The notes under the pieces: generated by a model
What the model was told of the DNA's origin: nothing
The model's input: the letters and a program-made list of their open reading frames with translations, nothing else
The model's database searches: none
In this document: one piece after another, positions 10,178 to 19,518 of the stretch
Layout of the letters: each line of letters starts with the position of its first letter
Numbering within the stretch: the stretch's first letter is position 1
Position numbers and translations under genes: made by a program
NCBI RefSeq assembly: GCF_016618195.1
Contig: NZ_CP067099.1
Location: 2,790,001 to 2,854,000, forward strand
Origin: Providencia manganoxydans
GTDB taxonomy: Bacteria > Pseudomonadota > Gammaproteobacteria > Enterobacterales > Enterobacteriaceae
Length of the DNA stretch: 64,000 nucleotides
Reading direction: 5' to 3'

Positions 10178-11131
10178 ATGGCTAAAACTCTACAAGTTGC
10201 CATTATCGGTGAATGCATGGTTGAGTTACAGAAATCAGGGGAATTATTTAAACAAACCTTTGGAGGGGATACGCTCAATACTGCACTCTACCTTGCTCGC
10301 CTCACCGCTTCTTTCGGTGTGATGACACGCTATTTAACTGGGCTTGGGCAAGATCCTTTTAGCCAGCAAATGTTAACCAGCTGGCAAAAAGAAGGCATCA
10401 ATACCGATCACGTTGTTATCTCAGATAGACACCTGCCCGGCATGTATTTGATTCAAACCTCAGCAGATGGCGAGCGTCGTTTTTTCTACTGGCGCGATAA
10501 TTCAGCAGCTAAATATTGGTTGAATGAACAAACCGCATCTGACACTCAGCAATTACTCAACCAACAACAATTCATCTACCTAAGCGGTGTTAGCTTAGCT
10601 ATTTTACCTGAACCCACGCGCAATTTATTGTTTACTTTACTTGAGACGGCGCGCCAATCTGGTGCGGAAATTATCTTTGATAATAATTATCGTCCTGCAT
10701 TATGGCCGTCTATTGAAGCTGCCCAAGCGGCTTATCAACATATGCTTGCGCTGACAGATATGGCTTTCTTGACCTTTGATGATGAGCAACTGCTATATGG
10801 CGATCAGCATGAAAATCAGTCTATTACTCGTGCTCAACAATATGGCGTCAATGAAATCATCATTAAACGAGGCGAAAAACCCTGCTATATCGTTATCGAT
10901 AATCAACAACAAGAGATCCCTGCGGATCAAGTGAGCAATGTTGTTGATACCACTGCTGCGGGTGACTCTTTCAGTGCAGGCTATCTGGCTTGTCGCATTT
11001 TAGGAGGAACACCTGCCGAAGCTGCCAGTACAGGTCATCTTCTTGCTGGGACAGTGATCCAACATCGCGGTGCCATTATCCCTAACGATGCCATGCCCCA
11101 AATGACATTAAATCAATCCCAAAAGGCGTAA
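10178..11131 (+). CDS. kdgK: 2-Keto-3-deoxygluconate kinase
   Basis: A PfkB-family sugar kinase of 317 residues that phosphorylates 2-keto-3-deoxygluconate to KDPG, using ATP. The N-terminal segment GECMVELQ and FGGDTLNTALYLARL is typical of KdgK, and the C-terminal PfkB signature DTTAAGDSFSAGYLACR holds the catalytic aspartate and anion-hole glycines. An AGGTGG ribosome binding site sits eight bases before the ATG. Its stop is two bases from the eda start, so the pair form one operon and carry out the last two steps of hexuronate breakdown. Confidence 0.95.
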   Translation: MAKTLQVAIIGECMVELQKSGELFKQTFGGDTLNTALYLARLTASFGVMTRYLTGLGQDPFSQQMLTSWQKEGINTDHVVISDRHLPGMYLIQTSADGERRFFYWRDNSAAKYWLNEQTASDTQQLLNQQQFIYLSGVSLAILPEPTRNLLFTLLETARQSGAEIIFDNNYRPALWPSIEAAQAAYQHMLALTDMAFLTFDDEQLLYGDQHENQSITRAQQYGVNEIIIKRGEKPCYIVIDNQQQEIPADQVSNVVDTTAAGDSFSAGYLACRILGGTPAEAASTGHLLAGTVIQHRGAIIPNDAMPQMTLNQSQKA

Positions 11132-11133
11132 TC

Positions 11134-11751
11134 ATGAATCGATTAATTGAGAAATTAAAAAAAATCAGTGTTGTTCCCGTTATTACTATTAATAATGCAC
11201 AGCATGGCGCAGCGCTTGCTAAAACATTAGTCGAAAATGGCTTACCTTGTGCTGAAGTGACGTTTCGTACCTCAGCGGCGGTTCAAGCGATTAAAAACAT
11301 GCGTGCAGCTTACCCTGAAATCTTAATCGGTGCAGGAACCGTATTAACAACTCAGCAAGTCGATCAAGCTATTGAAGCTGGGGTTGATTTTATTGTGAGT
11401 CCAGGTTTTAACCCTAAAATCGTTGCTTACTGCCAACAAAAAAATGTCATTATCATTCCTGGTCTGAACAACCCGAGTCTTGTTGAACAAGCATTAGAAT
11501 TTAATTTAACTACCGTTAAATTCTTCCCCGCAGAAGCTTCAGGCGGTGTTGCGATGTTAAAAGCATTAAGCGCGGTTTATCCAGTGAGCTTTATGCCTAC
11601 TGGTGGGATCGGCCCTAAAAATATTAAAGATTATACTGCCTTACCATCTGTATTGGTTTGTGGTGGTTCATGGATGGTGCCTAATCACTTAATAGACAGT
11701 GAAAGCTGGGATGAGCTCGGTAAACTTATTGCTGAGGCTGCTAATTTATAA
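11134..11751 (+). CDS. eda: KHG/KDPG aldolase
   Basis: A 205-residue class I aldolase that splits KDPG into pyruvate and glyceraldehyde-3-phosphate, completing the pathway begun by KdgK. Visible family features are the catalytic glutamate region CAEVTFRT, the GAGTVLT strand, and the Schiff-base lysine in TTVKFFPAEASGG, followed by FMPTGGIGPKNIKDY. The length is close to E. coli Eda (213). Coupling to kdgK by a two-base gap supports a dedicated pathway copy; a separate housekeeping copy may exist elsewhere in the genome. Confidence 0.94.
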   Translation: MNRLIEKLKKISVVPVITINNAQHGAALAKTLVENGLPCAEVTFRTSAAVQAIKNMRAAYPEILIGAGTVLTTQQVDQAIEAGVDFIVSPGFNPKIVAYCQQKNVIIIPGLNNPSLVEQALEFNLTTVKFFPAEASGGVAMLKALSAVYPVSFMPTGGIGPKNIKDYTALPSVLVCGGSWMVPNHLIDSESWDELGKLIAEAANL

Positions 11752-11756
11752 CGATG

Positions 11757-11796
11757 ATAATGGCTTTCTGCAAATGAAACCGTAGGAAGCCATTAT
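11757..11796 (+). terminator. Terminator after kdgK-eda
   Basis: Ten-base arms ATAATGGCTT and AAGCCATTAT flank a 20-base loop just after the eda stop. The T-run after the stem is short (ATTTG), so it is a moderate candidate. Confidence 0.5.
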
Positions 11797-11990
11797 TTGC
11801 CCCCAGTCTATTCAATCATCTCGTTTGCTATCGCTTTAATGACACATTAATCCATTCCATCAAAAATGATCTCTCTCAACAGGAAAAGTGAGCATTGCCC
11901 TATAGAATGAGTAAACCAATTAAGCTCTAAAGTCATTTGATCCGTTAACTATATCGGTGTAAAAGCGATTTAACTGGATATTAAATTATC

Positions 11991-12007
11991 TGCGGCAGAT
12001 TGCCGCA
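11991..12007 (-). terminator. Hairpin downstream of fliA
   Basis: A seven-base-pair GC-rich stem TGCGGCA / TGCCGCA with a three-base loop lies just beyond the fliA stop. No clean T-run follows on the minus strand, so termination is uncertain. Confidence 0.4.
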
Positions 12008-12014
12008 TTCTTGT

Positions 12015-12740
12015 TTATTCCGTGAGCGATTTTAAACGGCCGCGCAGTCGTTTTATTGCTTGGCTATGTAATTGACTAACACGCGACTCCCCCACTTCCA
12101 GTACAGCCCCAATCTCTTTTAAATTTAGCTCTTCTTGATAATAAAGGGTGAGTACCAATTTTTCGCGCTCGGGTAATTGTTCAATTGCTTCAATTACTTG
12201 TGAGCGTATATTGGCTTCCATTAATAGATTGAATGGATTTCCCCCCTCGTTTTCATCCATGGTGGGTTCACAACTTTCTCCGTGAATTTCATGCCACTCA
12301 TCATAGGAAAATAGTTGGCTATTATTGGTATCAAGTAACGCTTGGCGGTATTCCACAATATCGATTTGCAATGCATCTGCAATTTCACTTTCTGTGGCTG
12401 TACGGCCTAAGGATTGCTCCAATTCCCCAATCGCTTTTGCCATTTCGCGTGCTTGGCGGCGTACACTGCGCGGCGCCCAGTCTCGGCTACGTAACTCATC
12501 GAGCATTGAACCACGGATACGCTGTACTGCATAAGTCGCAAATGACGCACCTTGCGTGACATCAAAACGCTCTAATGCATGCAATAAACCAATGCCGCCC
12601 GCTTGGATCAAGTCATCAATATCAACACTCGCAGGGAGTCTTACTTGCAGTTTAAGGGCCTCATGTCGTATTAGCGGATAATAACGCTCCCACAGGCTAT
12701 TTTTATTAATTACACCTTCGGCAGTATATAAATCACTCAC
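12015..12740 (-). CDS. fliA: Flagellar sigma factor FliA (sigma-28)
   Basis: This sigma factor directs RNA polymerase to late (class 3) flagellar promoters. Region 2 (VDIDDLIQAGGIGLLHALERFD, then YAVQRIRGSMLDELRSRDW) and region 4 (LPEREKLVLTLYYQEELNL and EVGESRVSQLHSQ) are both intact. The best-matching start is a GTG at 12740 giving MSDLYTAEG, which aligns with E. coli FliA and has AAAGGG about eleven bases upstream; an ATG at 12749 or GTG at 12752 would add three or four residues but sit too close to that site. Its targets are visible next door: three promoters of the form TAAA/G-N15-GCCGATAA precede the two flagellin genes and fliD. fliZ, which often follows fliA, is absent here. Confidence 0.95.
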   Translation of the reverse strand: MSDLYTAEGVINKNSLWERYYPLIRHEALKLQVRLPASVDIDDLIQAGGIGLLHALERFDVTQGASFATYAVQRIRGSMLDELRSRDWAPRSVRRQAREMAKAIGELEQSLGRTATESEIADALQIDIVEYRQALLDTNNSQLFSYDEWHEIHGESCEPTMDENEGGNPFNLLMEANIRSQVIEAIEQLPEREKLVLTLYYQEELNLKEIGAVLEVGESRVSQLHSQAIKRLRGRLKSLTE

Positions 12741-12896
12741 AACCGGCATCACCCTTTAAGACTTATACAAAGGTATTTATTATGCTAGTTGCTTAATAAT
12801 TCAATCCGTAGAGTAATGGGGTAAATTGGCGCTATTTTACCTAACCCAAATAAAAACCGTATAAAGATCCACCTTCTTAATTACATTCTAAACAAG

Positions 12897-12924
12897 ATAA
12901 AAAAGGCCAGAAATATCTGGCCTT
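12897..12924 (-). terminator. Terminator of flagellin gene 1
   Basis: On the minus strand a perfect 9-bp stem AAGGCCAGA / TCTGGCCTT with a four-base loop is followed by TTTTTTATC, about 30 bases after the flagellin stop. This is a textbook intrinsic terminator. Confidence 0.9.
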
Positions 12925-12954
12925 CGGTAGAATAGAATAGAAAGGGAGTAAAAA

Positions 12955-14121
12955 TTAACGCAACAGGCTCAGAACACCTTGTGGAACTTGGTTTGCTTGT
13001 GCCAGCACTGCAGTACCTGCTTGTTGCAGAATTTGACCGCGGCTCATGTTAGATACTTCGGTAGCAAAATCAGCATCTTCGATACGGCTACGTGCAGCAC
13101 TCAGGTTGTTGACTGAGTTGTTCAGGTTGTTGATTGTTGATTGGAAACGGTTTTGGATCGCACCCAGTGAAGAACGCATACCGTCAACTGAATTGATTGC
13201 GTCATCGAGATCTTTCAGTTGTTGTTCTGCTTTCTCTGCTGCTTTTTCTTCAGCTGAGCCTTTTGCTAGAATTTCAACTTCAGCACCTGCTTTAAATTGA
13301 ATAGTTTTCGCATTAGTCGCATCAGCAGGGTTAGTCACAACAGGTTCATCTGCTTTAAAGGTCACTGACTTATCTGCGCCTTTATCGTCTTTAACGGTTG
13401 CAGTTACATAATAATTACCGTCTTTATCTGTAAAAGCTTTAGTTACAGCAACATCTTTTTGTTCTTTACCTGCATAGTTAACAGTGACTTTTCCTAAGTC
13501 AGCTGCAACCTTACCATCTGAGTCTGCTGCTGCAATATCAGCAGCTTTTTTCTCTGTTAAATCACTTTCTCTAATAGCAGAAGACTCAGCTCCCACTTTA
13601 AAACCTTTAACATTTAACGTTGAGCTATCGACTTTTTTCAGATCAAAGCTGATTTTTTCTTTATCGTTAGTCCCCACTTGTACAGTCATAGTTGGCTTTT
13701 CGCCGCTCAGAACTTTAACACCGTTAAATTGAGTTTGTTCAGAAATACGGTCGATTTCTTTTAAACGTTGATCGACTTCTTCTTGAATCGATTTAATATC
13801 TGATTCAGAGTTAGAACCGGTTTTTGCTTGAACAGTCAGCTCACGAATACGTTGTAAGTTAGAGTTGATTTCGTTCAATGCGCCTTCCGTGGTTTGCGCC
13901 ATTGAAATACCGTCGTTAGCGTTACGAGAAGCTTGAGTCAGACCTCTAACATTAGATGTAAAACGGTTAGCAATCGCCTGACCCGCAGCATCATCTTTTG
14001 CGCTGTTGATACGTGAACCGGAAGACAAACGCTCAATTGCGGTACCCAGTACACCTTGTGAACGGTTTAAGTTATTTTGTGTTGTCAGAGACAGAACATT
14101 AGTGTTGATGACCTGTGCCAT
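12955..14121 (-). CDS. fliC: Flagellin (copy 1)
   Basis: Structural subunit of the flagellar filament, 388 residues. The N-terminal D0/D1 region (about 1-145) is canonical: [39 protein letters not shown] and [11 protein letters not shown]. The C-terminal D1/D0 region (about 300-388) is canonical too and ends in [11 protein letters not shown]. The centre, about residues 150-300, is lysine- and aspartate-rich and differs from copy 2, as expected for the surface-exposed antigenic domains. A perfect sigma-28 promoter lies 77 bases upstream and a strong terminator follows, so the gene is an independent unit. FliS, encoded nearby, is the export chaperone. Confidence 0.96.
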   Translation of the reverse strand: MAQVINTNVLSLTTQNNLNRSQGVLGTAIERLSSGSRINSAKDDAAGQAIANRFTSNVRGLTQASRNANDGISMAQTTEGALNEINSNLQRIRELTVQAKTGSNSESDIKSIQEEVDQRLKEIDRISEQTQFNGVKVLSGEKPTMTVQVGTNDKEKISFDLKKVDSSTLNVKGFKVGAESSAIRESDLTEKKAADIAAADSDGKVAADLGKVTVNYAGKEQKDVAVTKAFTDKDGNYYVTATVKDDKGADKSVTFKADEPVVTNPADATNAKTIQFKAGAEVEILAKGSAEEKAAEKAEQQLKDLDDAINSVDGMRSSLGAIQNRFQSTINNLNNSVNNLSAARSRIEDADFATEVSNMSRGQILQQAGTAVLAQANQVPQGVLSLLR

Positions 14122-14197
14122 GATATAAGTCCTTGTTATTCGATAATAATAAGGAAGGCTGATTTATTAAGCCATTCCATTGTTGCCACGAATATGA

Positions 14198-14224
14198 TTA
14201 TCGGCGGCAGCAAAAAGGCCTTTA
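14198..14224 (-). promoter_or_regulatory. Sigma-28 promoter of flagellin gene 1
   Basis: Reading the minus strand, TAAA (14224-14221), a 15-base spacer and GCCGATAA (14205-14198) match the FliA consensus exactly. The start codon lies 77 bases downstream. Confidence 0.93.
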
Positions 14225-14411
14225 GGGTTTTCAACAAATAATTTCCGAAATAAAACAAAGCAAATAATAATTACCATGAATAACAATAAGATATTTATTT
14301 TCCGAATGCTTTAGATTTATAGTTTAATTGGTGGGTGTTTTAGCAAAGGTGATAAAGATAAGGTCTTTTTATAGCAAGAAATGTCGGTATGAGAAGTGCA
14401 TTGGTGTAATC

Positions 14412-14458
14412 AATAAAATAAAAGTTACCTCAAGTCAGAGTGCCTAACCTGAGATAAC
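14412..14458 (-). terminator. Candidate terminator of flagellin gene 2
   Basis: On the minus strand GTTATCTCA and TGAGGTAAC form a nine-base-pair stem with one G-T wobble and a 17-base loop, followed by TTTTATTTTATT. It begins about 13 bases after the stop of flagellin gene 2. Confidence 0.55.
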
Positions 14459-14470
14459 CAGAGACTTAAA

Positions 14471-15802
14471 TTAACGTAATAGGCTTAGAACACTTTGAGT
14501 CGTTTGGTTAGCTTGTGCTAACACCGCCATACCGGCTTGTTGTAAAGTTTGCCCTTTGGTCATATTGGACACTTCAGTAGCAAAATCCGCATCTTGAATG
14601 CGACTACGTGCAGCACTCAAGCTAACAACGGTATTTTGAAGGTTTGTGACGGTTGATTCCATACGGTTTTGTACCGCACCTAATGTAGAGCGCATGCTAT
14701 CCACGGTTTTCAGCGCTTCATCTAATGCTTTTAATGGCTCATCATGGATATCGGTCGTAATCGCCTTCGTTGGGTCAAGCTTAGTAGCAACAATAGCTGA
14801 ACTCAGCTTACCTGAAGTGGCATCAAAGTCGCTTCTGCTAACTTCAAAATACTGATCATCTTTTTTAATTAAGAATTTATCAGTAGCTACACTGCCATCA
14901 GTTTCTAATTTTTGGAACAGTTCTTGTCCAGCATCTAGTTTAATGGCGGCTTTGGCTGGTACTGCGGCAATAGCTACAGCCCCATCAGCGATTTCGGTAC
15001 CTAAAGTTGTTGCTGTTGTCGGAGCCGTTGCTTCTTGGGTAACTCCCGATATATCAACGCTCCCTGAAGTTGTATCAATTTTAGATTTATCAATTTTATA
15101 ATATTCTTTACCGCCACCACTTGCCGTTTTATCAATTTCAACATAAAACTCATTAGTCGTACCTTTGACGTTATAAAGTTTTTCATCAGTGCCTGCTTTA
15201 TATTTTACTGCGGCTATATCCGCCGTAGCAGTTTCATTGAGTTTTTTGATTTCATTACCAATTTGCCCTTTCTTCGATAAATCCACCTCATCGATTTTTA
15301 GTACTGAACTATCAATCTTTTTAAAATCTAATGAAATGGTTTGATTATCCAGTGCACCGATTTGGATTTTCATCTCACCCTCTTTGCTCAGCACTTTATT
15401 ACCATTAAAATCGGTTTGAGCAGAGATACGATCAATTTCTGCTAAACGTTGAGACACCTCTTCTTGCAGTGATTTAATATCCGATTCAGAGTTTGAACCG
15501 TTTTTCGCCTGTACCGTCAGCTCACGAATGCGTTGTAAGTTATTATTAATTTCGTTAACCGCACCTTCAGCGGTTTGCGCCATTGAAATACCGTCATTGG
15601 CATTACGTGCAGCTTGAGTTAAACCACGAACATTAGCCGTAAAACGGTTAACGATCGCTTGACCTGCTGCATCATCTTTTGCGCTATTGATACGCATGCC
15701 AGAAGATAGGCGCTCAATCGCGGTTCCCAACACACTTTGTGACTTATTCAAATTATTCTGAGTATTCAGAGACAAAATATTGGTATTGATAACTTGTGAC
15801 AT
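14471..15802 (-). CDS. fliC: Flagellin (copy 2)
   Basis: A second flagellin gene, 443 residues, in tandem behind copy 1. The first 130 or so residues and the last 90 are nearly the same as in copy 1, while the centre (about 150-350) is longer and unrelated in sequence, with repeated alanine-, threonine- and aspartate-rich segments. It has its own perfect sigma-28 promoter at 15880-15906 and its own terminator. Proteus mirabilis carries a similar pair (flaA and flaB) in which one copy is normally silent and recombination between them changes the antigen; here neither copy is visibly silenced. Which one is expressed cannot be told from sequence. Confidence 0.95.
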   Translation of the reverse strand: MSQVINTNILSLNTQNNLNKSQSVLGTAIERLSSGMRINSAKDDAAGQAIVNRFTANVRGLTQAARNANDGISMAQTAEGAVNEINNNLQRIRELTVQAKNGSNSESDIKSLQEEVSQRLAEIDRISAQTDFNGNKVLSKEGEMKIQIGALDNQTISLDFKKIDSSVLKIDEVDLSKKGQIGNEIKKLNETATADIAAVKYKAGTDEKLYNVKGTTNEFYVEIDKTASGGGKEYYKIDKSKIDTTSGSVDISGVTQEATAPTTATTLGTEIADGAVAIAAVPAKAAIKLDAGQELFQKLETDGSVATDKFLIKKDDQYFEVSRSDFDATSGKLSSAIVATKLDPTKAITTDIHDEPLKALDEALKTVDSMRSTLGAVQNRMESTVTNLQNTVVSLSAARSRIQDADFATEVSNMTKGQTLQQAGMAVLAQANQTTQSVLSLLR

Positions 15803-15879
15803 TATATAAACCCTTTCTATTCATATATATTATATATTGAATTAACCACCTATTCTTAATGATTAATTCGTCAAAACAT

Positions 15880-15906
15880 TTATCGGCAGGATTAAAAATT
15901 GCTTTA
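15880..15906 (-). promoter_or_regulatory. Sigma-28 promoter of flagellin gene 2
   Basis: On the minus strand TAAA (15906-15903), a 15-base spacer and GCCGATAA (15887-15880) match the FliA consensus exactly, 78 bases from the start codon of copy 2. Confidence 0.93.
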
Positions 15907-16067
15907 ATCATTAATTTCAATATTTTCATCTAAATGCATATATCTTTAATTTATATAATGATTTACACGGCAAAATGAGTGCTAAAACCCACTTATTTAT
16001 CACCAATAGAAATAAATACGCTGCTTTCTGTCGCTAACTCGTGCCATCACTATTTGTGTATATAGTC

Positions 16068-16094
16068 TAAGATTTCCGCGCTTCTCGCCGATAA
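16068..16094 (+). promoter_or_regulatory. Sigma-28 promoter of fliDST
   Basis: TAAG, a 15-base spacer and GCCGATAA match the FliA consensus with one change in the -35 part. It lies 33 bases upstream of fliD and would drive fliD, fliS and fliT. The 15803-16126 gap otherwise holds only this promoter and that of flagellin gene 2, back to back. Confidence 0.9.
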
Positions 16095-16126
16095 CCTCTG
16101 AACGAGAACATTTTTAGGAGATATTC

Positions 16127-17548
16127 ATGGCTGGTATAGCGACACTCGGTATCGGGGCTAACTTAGATTTAAATAATCAAATGAGCCAAATTGAAGCGGT
16201 TGAAAAGCGCCGTTTGGAACCATTAACCACACAGAAAGCCAGCTATGATGCGCAAATCAGTGCCTATGGCAAAATGCAATCATCACTGGAGAAATTAAAA
16301 AAAGCCGCTGAAGATCTAAAAAAATATGGTGATATCAGTACCACTAAAGTTAATGGTGACTATAAAAGCTTTGATGTTAAAACAGATGGAAAAGCGGTTG
16401 CAGGTGTACACGATGTTGTGGTTAAAAATTTAGCTAAAGCACAAACTATAGCTACTAAGGGTCTGAGTGATAATAAAAAACTACTCGGTAATGGTAATGC
16501 AGAACGGACTATCACCATTACTCAACCCGCTGAAAAAAAACCCATCATTATTAAGTTAGATAATGAACACACTTCATTAATTGAAATTGCTGATGCAATT
16601 AATAAAACAGACAGTAATGTGAGTGCGGCAATCATTAAAGATAAAACCAATAATTATCACCTTGTCTTTACCTCCAAAAAAGAAGGTACCGATCACCGTA
16701 TCAATATCAAGGTGGACGGTGATGATGACCTAGCTAACCTAATGAATGTTAAATCAGAATTAGGTGCAGATAATAAAGTCATCATCAATGGCGCACCTGA
16801 TATGGAGCAAAAAGTTGCACCGCAAAATGCGCAATTAATCATCGACGGCTTTGAACTTGAATCACAGACCAATGAAGCGAAAGACCTGTTTCCTGGTCTC
16901 ACCTTAACGCTTAAACAAGAAACTGAAGCATCAAAAACTGATCATTTAATTATTTCCTCCGACATCGAACCCGCTAAAGCTAAAATCAAAGCGTGGGTCG
17001 ATGCCTATAATGAATTTCAAACTCTAGCGACTGAGCTAACCAAATATACACCGACAGATAAAGGCTCTGAACCTGATAAAACCAATGGCCCGCTCATTGG
17101 TGACTCTACATTGCGTGGGATCCAAAGCCAACTGCGTACCCATGTTCGAGCGGCACAACAAAGTGGTGAAATTGATACTCTGAATAAACTGGGGATCAAA
17201 CAAAAATTAGACGGTACATTAGAGATCGATAATAAAAAGTTTGAAGAAGCATTAAAAGAAAACGCTGCTAGCGTCAAAACCTTCTTTATGGGCGATGGCA
17301 AAGAAACGGGTTTTGGTACTGAGAACTTCGAATATTTGAAAAAGACCCTTGATAACAAAGAAGGAACAATACATAACGCCACTGATGGCCTGCAAAAGAA
17401 AAAGAAAAGCCTCGATAAACGTATTGAACAAACCAATAAACAAATCGAAAGCACTATGGACGGCTACCGCCGTCAGTTCCAAAATCTCGATAAAATGATG
17501 AACTCGCTCACTAGTACCAGTAATTCTTTAGGTAGACTCTTAGGTTAA
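16127..17548 (+). CDS. fliD: Flagellar filament cap FliD (HAP2)
   Basis: This 473-residue protein forms the pentameric cap under which flagellin polymerises. The N-terminal FliD_N region opens with GIATLGIGANLDLNNQMSQIEAVEKRRLEPL, and the C-terminal FliD_C coiled coil spans about 400-465 (KKKKSLDKRIEQTNKQIESTM) and ends in MNSLTSTSNSLGRLLG. An AGGAGA site lies six bases before the ATG. It heads the fliDST operon, divergent from flagellin gene 2, under a sigma-28 promoter. Confidence 0.95.
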   Translation: MAGIATLGIGANLDLNNQMSQIEAVEKRRLEPLTTQKASYDAQISAYGKMQSSLEKLKKAAEDLKKYGDISTTKVNGDYKSFDVKTDGKAVAGVHDVVVKNLAKAQTIATKGLSDNKKLLGNGNAERTITITQPAEKKPIIIKLDNEHTSLIEIADAINKTDSNVSAAIIKDKTNNYHLVFTSKKEGTDHRINIKVDGDDDLANLMNVKSELGADNKVIINGAPDMEQKVAPQNAQLIIDGFELESQTNEAKDLFPGLTLTLKQETEASKTDHLIISSDIEPAKAKIKAWVDAYNEFQTLATELTKYTPTDKGSEPDKTNGPLIGDSTLRGIQSQLRTHVRAAQQSGEIDTLNKLGIKQKLDGTLEIDNKKFEEALKENAASVKTFFMGDGKETGFGTENFEYLKKTLDNKEGTIHNATDGLQKKKKSLDKRIEQTNKQIESTMDGYRRQFQNLDKMMNSLTSTSNSLGRLLG

Positions 17549-17553
17549 TTAAT

Positions 17554-17952
17554 ATGTACCAACAAAAAGCAAAACAAGCTTATCAACAAGTTGATATAGA
17601 AAGTGAAATTATCAACGCTACCCCCTATCAACTCATCAGTATTTTATATAAGGGCGCATTAAGCGCCCTGAAACGCGCTGAGATTTTTATGCAGCAAAAT
17701 GAGATTGCCGCGAAAGGTAAAGAACTTTCCAAAGCAATTGATATCATTGATACTGGTTTAAAACATGCGCTAAATCATGATGCAGGTGGTGAAATTGCGG
17801 ATAATTTAGCGAGCCTTTATGACTACATGGTGATCCGCTTACTCAAGGCTAACCTTGAAAATAATGTGGCCTATATACAAGAAGTTTACCAATTACTCTC
17901 CGATCTTGCGTCAACTTGGCAGCAAATCGGAGCAAATGTGGATGAAATATAA
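17554..17952 (+). CDS. fliS: Flagellin export chaperone FliS
   Basis: A 132-residue four-helix protein that binds flagellin in the cytoplasm and keeps it from polymerising early. The family start YQQVDIESEIINATPYQLI and the following LYKGALSALKRAE helix are clear. It starts five bases after fliD and its end overlaps the beginning of fliT by eleven bases, so translation of the three is coupled. Confidence 0.93.
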   Translation: MYQQKAKQAYQQVDIESEIINATPYQLISILYKGALSALKRAEIFMQQNEIAAKGKELSKAIDIIDTGLKHALNHDAGGEIADNLASLYDYMVIRLLKANLENNVAYIQEVYQLLSDLASTWQQIGANVDEI

Positions 17953-18331
17953 ACAGGTGAATAGTCATAAATCTATCGATTTACATGAAATCTACCGTGA
18001 TGTTTTAGTATTAAGTGAAAATTTAGTCGCACTGGCACAAGCAAAAGAGTGGGAACAGTTAATCGCCCGCGAAACAGAGTATGTCCATGCTGTCGAAAAT
18101 TTGACGCAATTGTCACATGAGCTCGGAGCGCAACACCCCATCACAAATGAATTAGTGATAATGTTGCAGCAAATCATTGAAAATGAACGCGTAACCAAAA
18201 CCTATTTACAGCAGCATCTAGATTTTTTAAGTAAAGAAATTAAACAATTAGATCAAACTCGGGCACTGAATAACAGCTATGGCCAATTTAATTGGCCAGA
18301 CACGCCAAAAACAATAAAGCCTCTTGAGTAG
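17942..18331 (+). CDS. fliT: Flagellar chaperone and regulator FliT
   Basis: A 129-residue helical protein. FliT is the export chaperone of FliD and, in Salmonella, an anti-FlhDC factor when free. The ATG at 17942 (MKYKQVNSH) is favoured because GGAG lies nine bases upstream; the ATG at 17936 is only three bases from it. Segments KEWEQLIARETEYVHAVENL and MLQQIIENERVTKTYLQQ match the family helices. The start overlaps the fliS stop. Confidence 0.88.
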   Translation: MKYKQVNSHKSIDLHEIYRDVLVLSENLVALAQAKEWEQLIARETEYVHAVENLTQLSHELGAQHPITNELVIMLQQIIENERVTKTYLQQHLDFLSKEIKQLDQTRALNNSYGQFNWPDTPKTIKPLE

Positions 18332-18337
18332 TTATGT

Positions 18338-18360
18338 GTGTCAGGCGCCCTACCTGACAC
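18338..18360 (+). terminator. Terminator after fliDST
   Basis: An eight-base-pair stem GTGTCAGG / CCTGACAC with a seven-base loop starts seven bases after the fliT stop and is followed by TTCAT. The T-run is weak. Confidence 0.6.
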
Positions 18361-18492
18361 TTCATAACCACTTCACATCAAGCTGTAGCCGTTTAGATTA
18401 AGGCATGGTGACGTTGCTCTCCCGCACTAGTCACATACACTTATTGATTACATCTCGAATTATTTAGGGTAGAAACAATGGAGCCTACTCAA

Positions 18493-18996
18493 TTATTGCT
18501 TTAATCGTTGCTGTTTTTTTAGCTTTTTCAATAACATATTACGTTTCAATGTTGATAAATGATCAAGAAACACTTTACCGTGTAGATGATCAATCTCATG
18601 TTGCATCACGATAGCTAAAAACTCATCGGAATCGACGATAAATTCATTGCCGTCTCTATCTAATGCTTTGACCTTAACACGTTGAAAACGTGGAACATCT
18701 GCGTAAATTTCAGGGACAGATAGACAACCCTCTTGATAGCTAGTTTCCCCTTCACTTTCAATAATTTCAGGATTAACAAACACCATCGGTTGGTCACGGT
18801 TTTCAGAAATATCAATCACCATCACCGATTGCGATGCACCTATCTGAGTCGCCGCCAAACCAATACCATTATCGGTGCTATACATAGTATCCAATAAATC
18901 ATCGATCAAACCTTGTACCGCAGCAACATCAGTCACAGGGTGACAGTGTACTCGCAGCCTTTCATCCGGTATCTCAATAATCTCTCTTACTGCCAT
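18493..18996 (-). CDS. def: Peptide deformylase (second-copy type)
   Basis: A 167-residue metal-dependent enzyme that removes the N-formyl group from new proteins. All three motifs are intact: GIGLAATQIG (motif 1), EGCLSVP with the metal-binding cysteine (motif 2), and QHEIDHLHGK with the HExxDH metal ligands and catalytic glutamate (motif 3). It is not next to fmt, where the housekeeping def lies in enterobacteria, so this is probably a paralogue. It is transcribed alone, at the edge of the accessory block between fliT and fliE. A second deformylase could give tolerance to inhibitors, but nothing here tests that. Confidence 0.9.
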   Translation of the reverse strand: MAVREIIEIPDERLRVHCHPVTDVAAVQGLIDDLLDTMYSTDNGIGLAATQIGASQSVMVIDISENRDQPMVFVNPEIIESEGETSYQEGCLSVPEIYADVPRFQRVKVKALDRDGNEFIVDSDEFLAIVMQHEIDHLHGKVFLDHLSTLKRNMLLKKLKKQQRLKQ

Positions 18997-19518
18997 AATT
19001 CAAAGATCCTTCAATCACACTCTTGACTTAAGCTATAACTCATTATCGTCTGTTTAAATTTACGATAAGATGCAAAAAATGGCATTGTTGCCAATATCAA
19101 AAACACAGCGAAATAAAATTTCACAGAAAAATAACATGTTATCGTAAAAAAAACACGCTAAAAAACAATTAATGGGGGCTAAATAAATTAGCTTATATAT
19201 GACAACTTCTGTTTATTACCCTTCCTACAATGAATTTCATTGTATTCGTGCTTTAGCCAACGTCAGGTAATTTATCACCGCAGATCCACGTCGTCGTTGA
19301 TTAACTATTTAATAACTTTAAAACGCAATAATTAGACATTGAAGCAATTAATTAGATGAATATATTTCCCTTATTATTTGGCTTAATAAGAAATAATCAC
19401 TATTCACGATTTAATGATGCGTTATTACTGAGTTTTTGCTTGGTGAAATCCAGTATAACATAATGAATCTACGGCAAAGAATGCAAAGTAGATTTGATTA
19501 ATTTATATAGGATATATA
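18997..19518. other. Intergenic region between divergent def and YadA-like gene
   Basis: About 520 AT-rich bases separate two divergent genes. They must hold both promoters, and an AGGAT site sits eight bases before the ATG at 19519. I see no open frame with protein-like composition, no clear hairpin and no repeat. Confidence 0.5.

Noticed and set aside
13046..13300. Plus-strand frames inside the flagellin, cas2-3, usher and ent genes
   Set aside because: They are shadows of real genes in other frames, without ribosome binding sites or family features.
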